From the NCBI GenBank assembly GCA_030427925.1, contig JAUICJ010000014.1:1-64000 (forward strand): a stretch of 64,000 nt of DNA, written 5' to 3'. The translations under genes and the position numbers were made by a program. The DNA comes from Bacteroidia bacterium. Lineage in GTDB: Bacteria > Bacteroidota > Bacteroidia > Flavobacteriales_D > Sanyastnellaceae. Every line of letters starts with the position of its first letter. Position 1 is the stretch's first letter. Shown piece by piece: positions 62,249-64,000 of the stretch. The notes under the pieces are model-generated. The model was not told where the DNA came from, made no database searches, and saw only the letters and a list, made by a program, of their open reading frames with translations.

Positions 62249-62641
62249 ATGAAGCGCATCGAACACCTCGGCATCGCCGTGGCCGACCTCGCGGAGGCGG
62301 AACGGCTGTTCACGGAAGTCCTCGGCACCGCCCCCTACAAGCGGGAACGCGTGGACGACGAAGGCGTCGAAACGTCCTTCTTTGAAGCGGGCGAGTCGAA
62401 GATCGAACTTTTGGCATCGACCACCCCCGACGGCCCCATCGCGCGCCACCTCGAACGCCGCGGCCCCGGCTTGCACCACGTCGCCTTCCACGTGGACGAT
62501 CTTCCCGCCGAACTCGCGCGCCTCGAAGCGCTGGGCTACCGCAAGATTTCGGGCCCCAAACCCGGAGCCGACGGCAAAACCATCGCCTTCCTCCATCCCG
62601 GCGACACCAGCAAAGTCCTCGTGGAACTCTGCGCCGACTGA
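62249..62641 (+). CDS. mce: methylmalonyl-CoA epimerase
   Basis: A 130-residue VOC-fold metalloenzyme that interconverts the two methylmalonyl-CoA epimers in propionate metabolism. RIEHLGIAV at the start (metal His), GLHHVAFHVDD in the middle (metal His), and the final FLHPGDTSKVLVELCAD with its metal Glu fit the family. The B12-dependent mutase is not in the window, but the cobalamin adenosyltransferase at 47521 fits the same pathway. Confidence 0.94.
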   Translation: MKRIEHLGIAVADLAEAERLFTEVLGTAPYKRERVDDEGVETSFFEAGESKIELLASTTPDGPIARHLERRGPGLHHVAFHVDDLPAELARLEALGYRKISGPKPGADGKTIAFLHPGDTSKVLVELCAD

Positions 62642-62642
62642 A

Positions 62643-63545
62643 TCAACCCCGGCGCCGCCGTTTTTTCCGCTTCTTCTTCTTCGGCCGCATGTCCTCCTCG
62701 AACAGCTGCGTGCCCCGTTTTTCGCGCGGTGCGAACGGATCCGTCACCGGCATGGTGCACGCCAAAGGCGGCCGCACTTGCTGAAGGTCCCACTTCAGCG
62801 ACAAGGTCCACGGCCGGTACCCCTGCCGCAACACGTCCATCGCCGCCCCGCGCTCTTCCGCGAGCGGTGCGAACTGCAACAGGTCGGTCGTCAACGCCAA
62901 CCGCACAAATCGCCCGGGCCAAATCCGCACCCCAAACGCCAAGCCCCCCTCCACGGCAAACCGCCACGTCACGTCCTCGGGCGGCACCCCAAACAGCGAA
63001 TCCGGCCCCGCCGGCGATCCCTCCCGACCCCACAACCCGTCCACGCCCGCCCCGATCATTCCTTCCAAATACAGGTCCGGAGTGAGCGCCACGGCCCGGT
63101 ATCCGTGCAGCCCCAACGAAGTCACCCACGCAGCGCTCGCCCCTTCCCAAACCGCACTGTCCGCCCGCAGCGAAGTGAATTCCTCCGACACCCGCCGCCT
63201 CGTCCCTTGAAACTCCAACGCCACCCGATCCCACAGCACCGGCTGCTCAAACCGCCACCACCGCCCCACGAAAAGCGCAGGCTGCAACGCCGATTCCGCC
63301 AACCACTCTCCGTGCACCACCGTGTCCAGCACCCCGCCCCCCGCAGGCAGCACCTGCCACAGTTCCTCCCACTCTGCGGGTTTTGGCTTCATCCCCGCCA
63401 CCCCCAGTCCCACCGTCCACCCCTTCGGTGCCCAAGCCGCCCCTCGCCGATCGTACAAGTCGTGCCCCCAGCCCGTCGGCTCCCGCTGCGCCCACAACGC
63501 CCCCCAGGCGCCCAACGCCACGAGCACGAACAGGACCTTACGCAT
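62643..63545 (-). CDS. secreted protein of unknown function
   Basis: A 300-residue protein with a signal peptide (MRKVLFVLVALGAWG... WAQ). It is Trp- and Gly-rich, with beta-strand-like alternation that resembles an outer-membrane or surface barrel. It ends in a striking basic tail (KKKKRKKRRRRG), which is unusual for an outer-membrane protein. No family is recognised. The start at 63545 overlaps the kmo stop by 8 bp, so it is probably the distal gene of that transcript; the longer in-frame reading shadows kmo. Confidence 0.7.
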   Translation of the reverse strand: MRKVLFVLVALGAWGALWAQREPTGWGHDLYDRRGAAWAPKGWTVGLGVAGMKPKPAEWEELWQVLPAGGGVLDTVVHGEWLAESALQPALFVGRWWRFEQPVLWDRVALEFQGTRRRVSEEFTSLRADSAVWEGASAAWVTSLGLHGYRAVALTPDLYLEGMIGAGVDGLWGREGSPAGPDSLFGVPPEDVTWRFAVEGGLAFGVRIWPGRFVRLALTTDLLQFAPLAEERGAAMDVLRQGYRPWTLSLKWDLQQVRPPLACTMPVTDPFAPREKRGTQLFEEDMRPKKKKRKKRRRRG

Positions 63546-64000
63546 GCTGCAACGCCCGCAACCGCGCCATTGCCGCTTCCGCCACCTCATCGCTGTCCCA
63601 AACCTCCGCAATGTCCGGCCGGTCCATCACTTCCTGCATGATGGCATCCTGCGCCTTCCCAGCGGCGAGCGCTTCGTGGTACCGCGTGTGCGAGAACGTC
63701 ACTTGGCTGTAGAGCGGAAGCCACTCGTCCGGGTACAGCCGCTGCAACCGCGCCTCGATTTTCTTCTGCAACAAGAACCGCGGATCCCCGGTCAAATCCC
63801 GCATCTCCACATAATTCCGCAACGCCAGTTCCAAAATCGCATCCCCGTCCGGCTTCCGCAACCGCGTGTATTCTGAAAGCGCCGCACCCCAATCCGGGGC
63901 CGAATCCAACAGGTCATCGAGCACGGTGCAATCCTCCATCCCGCTGTTCATGCCCTGCCCGTAAAACGGCACAATGGCGTGCGCGGCATCGCCCATCAAG
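63538..64000 (-). CDS. kmo: kynurenine 3-monooxygenase, 5' part beyond the window
   Basis: This is the C-terminal 154 or so residues of an FAD hydroxylase of the kynurenine pathway. GDAAHAIVPFYGQGMNSGMEDC is the conserved FAD-phosphate and active-site block, and LRNYVEMRDLTGDPRF, LQKKIEARLQRLYP and the final segment match the family. The frame is open at base 64000, so about two thirds of the protein is missing. The pathway leads to NAD or degrades tryptophan; no partner genes are visible. Confidence 0.88.
   Translation of the reverse strand, partial: LMGDAAHAIVPFYGQGMNSGMEDCTVLDDLLDSAPDWGAALSEYTRLRKPDGDAILELALRNYVEMRDLTGDPRFLLQKKIEARLQRLYPDEWLPLYSQVTFSHTRYHEALAAGKAQDAIMQEVMDRPDIAEVWDSDEVAEAAMARLRALQHA

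Overview
The window is a dense, GC-rich bacterial chromosome segment from a member of the Bacteroidota, most likely Flavobacteriales-like. The evidence is type IX secretion (T9SS) sorting domains, a DUF6089 gene in the nadK-DUF6089-uppS-bamA-ompH-ompH-murI order, the purH-mreBCD-mrdA-rodA order, a DUF2795 protein, and promoters of the Bacteroidota kind (TTG, about 19-21 nt, TAnnTTTG). No genus is proposed. I saw no rRNA, tRNA, CRISPR array, insertion sequence or prophage. No gene-free gap exceeds 300 bases.

Layout. 1-7064 (+): NAD kinase (truncated at the window edge) and the envelope-assembly run. 7061-16415 (-): gamma-carbonic anhydrase, ComM-like ATPase, GmhA, DsbD, queuosine-precursor transporter, TilS, PabB and Lpd. 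16528-21917 (+): an MMPL exporter, RfbA, a prenyl synthase, a coupled small protein and a membrane protein. 21926-23023 (-): a solitary AAA ATPase. 23168-28296 (+): SucA, SucB and a deiodinase-like T9SS cargo. 28293-30657 (-): an MBOAT acylation cassette with a 36-codon microprotein gene. 30920-33929 (-): a CysM-Mec-CysO-MoeZ cysteine operon behind a cysteine-rich leader ORF and an intrinsic terminator. 33947-41075 (-): RodA, PBP2, MreDCB and PurH. 41149-46968: an ABC permease, an outer-membrane protein, RfbD, phosphohexomutase, CvpA and an acetyltransferase. 46979-47162: a candidate small RNA and terminators. 47179-53573: DUF2795, cobalamin adenosyltransferase, dCMP deaminase, S41 protease, SOD, IspD, CPBP protease and Dus. 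53570-59930: a LolC/E-type permease, an FAD enzyme, a delta-60-repeat T9SS cargo, RbfA, HflX, a cytochrome c lipoprotein and a small membrane protein. 60013-64000: GdhA, an atypical SDR, methylmalonyl-CoA epimerase, a secreted unknown and a truncated kynurenine 3-monooxygenase.

How the genes work together. Most of the window serves the cell envelope (BamA, Skp-like chaperones, UppS, MurI, Mre/PBP2/RodA, GmhA, RfbA/RfbD, a Lol-type permease) and central metabolism (2-oxoglutarate dehydrogenase E1, E2 and a candidate E3, glutamate dehydrogenase, B12-linked methylmalonyl-CoA handling). Two compact systems stand out. One is a sulfur-carrier cysteine operon that appears to be controlled by a nearly leaderless poly-cysteine leader peptide plus a terminator. 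The other is a DltB/DltD-like acyl-transfer cassette with a separate microprotein ending in a tyrosine-containing hexapeptide.

A global feature is that many start codons lie 3-5 nt after a TAnnTTTG-like promoter box. This implies that leaderless mRNAs are common in this organism.
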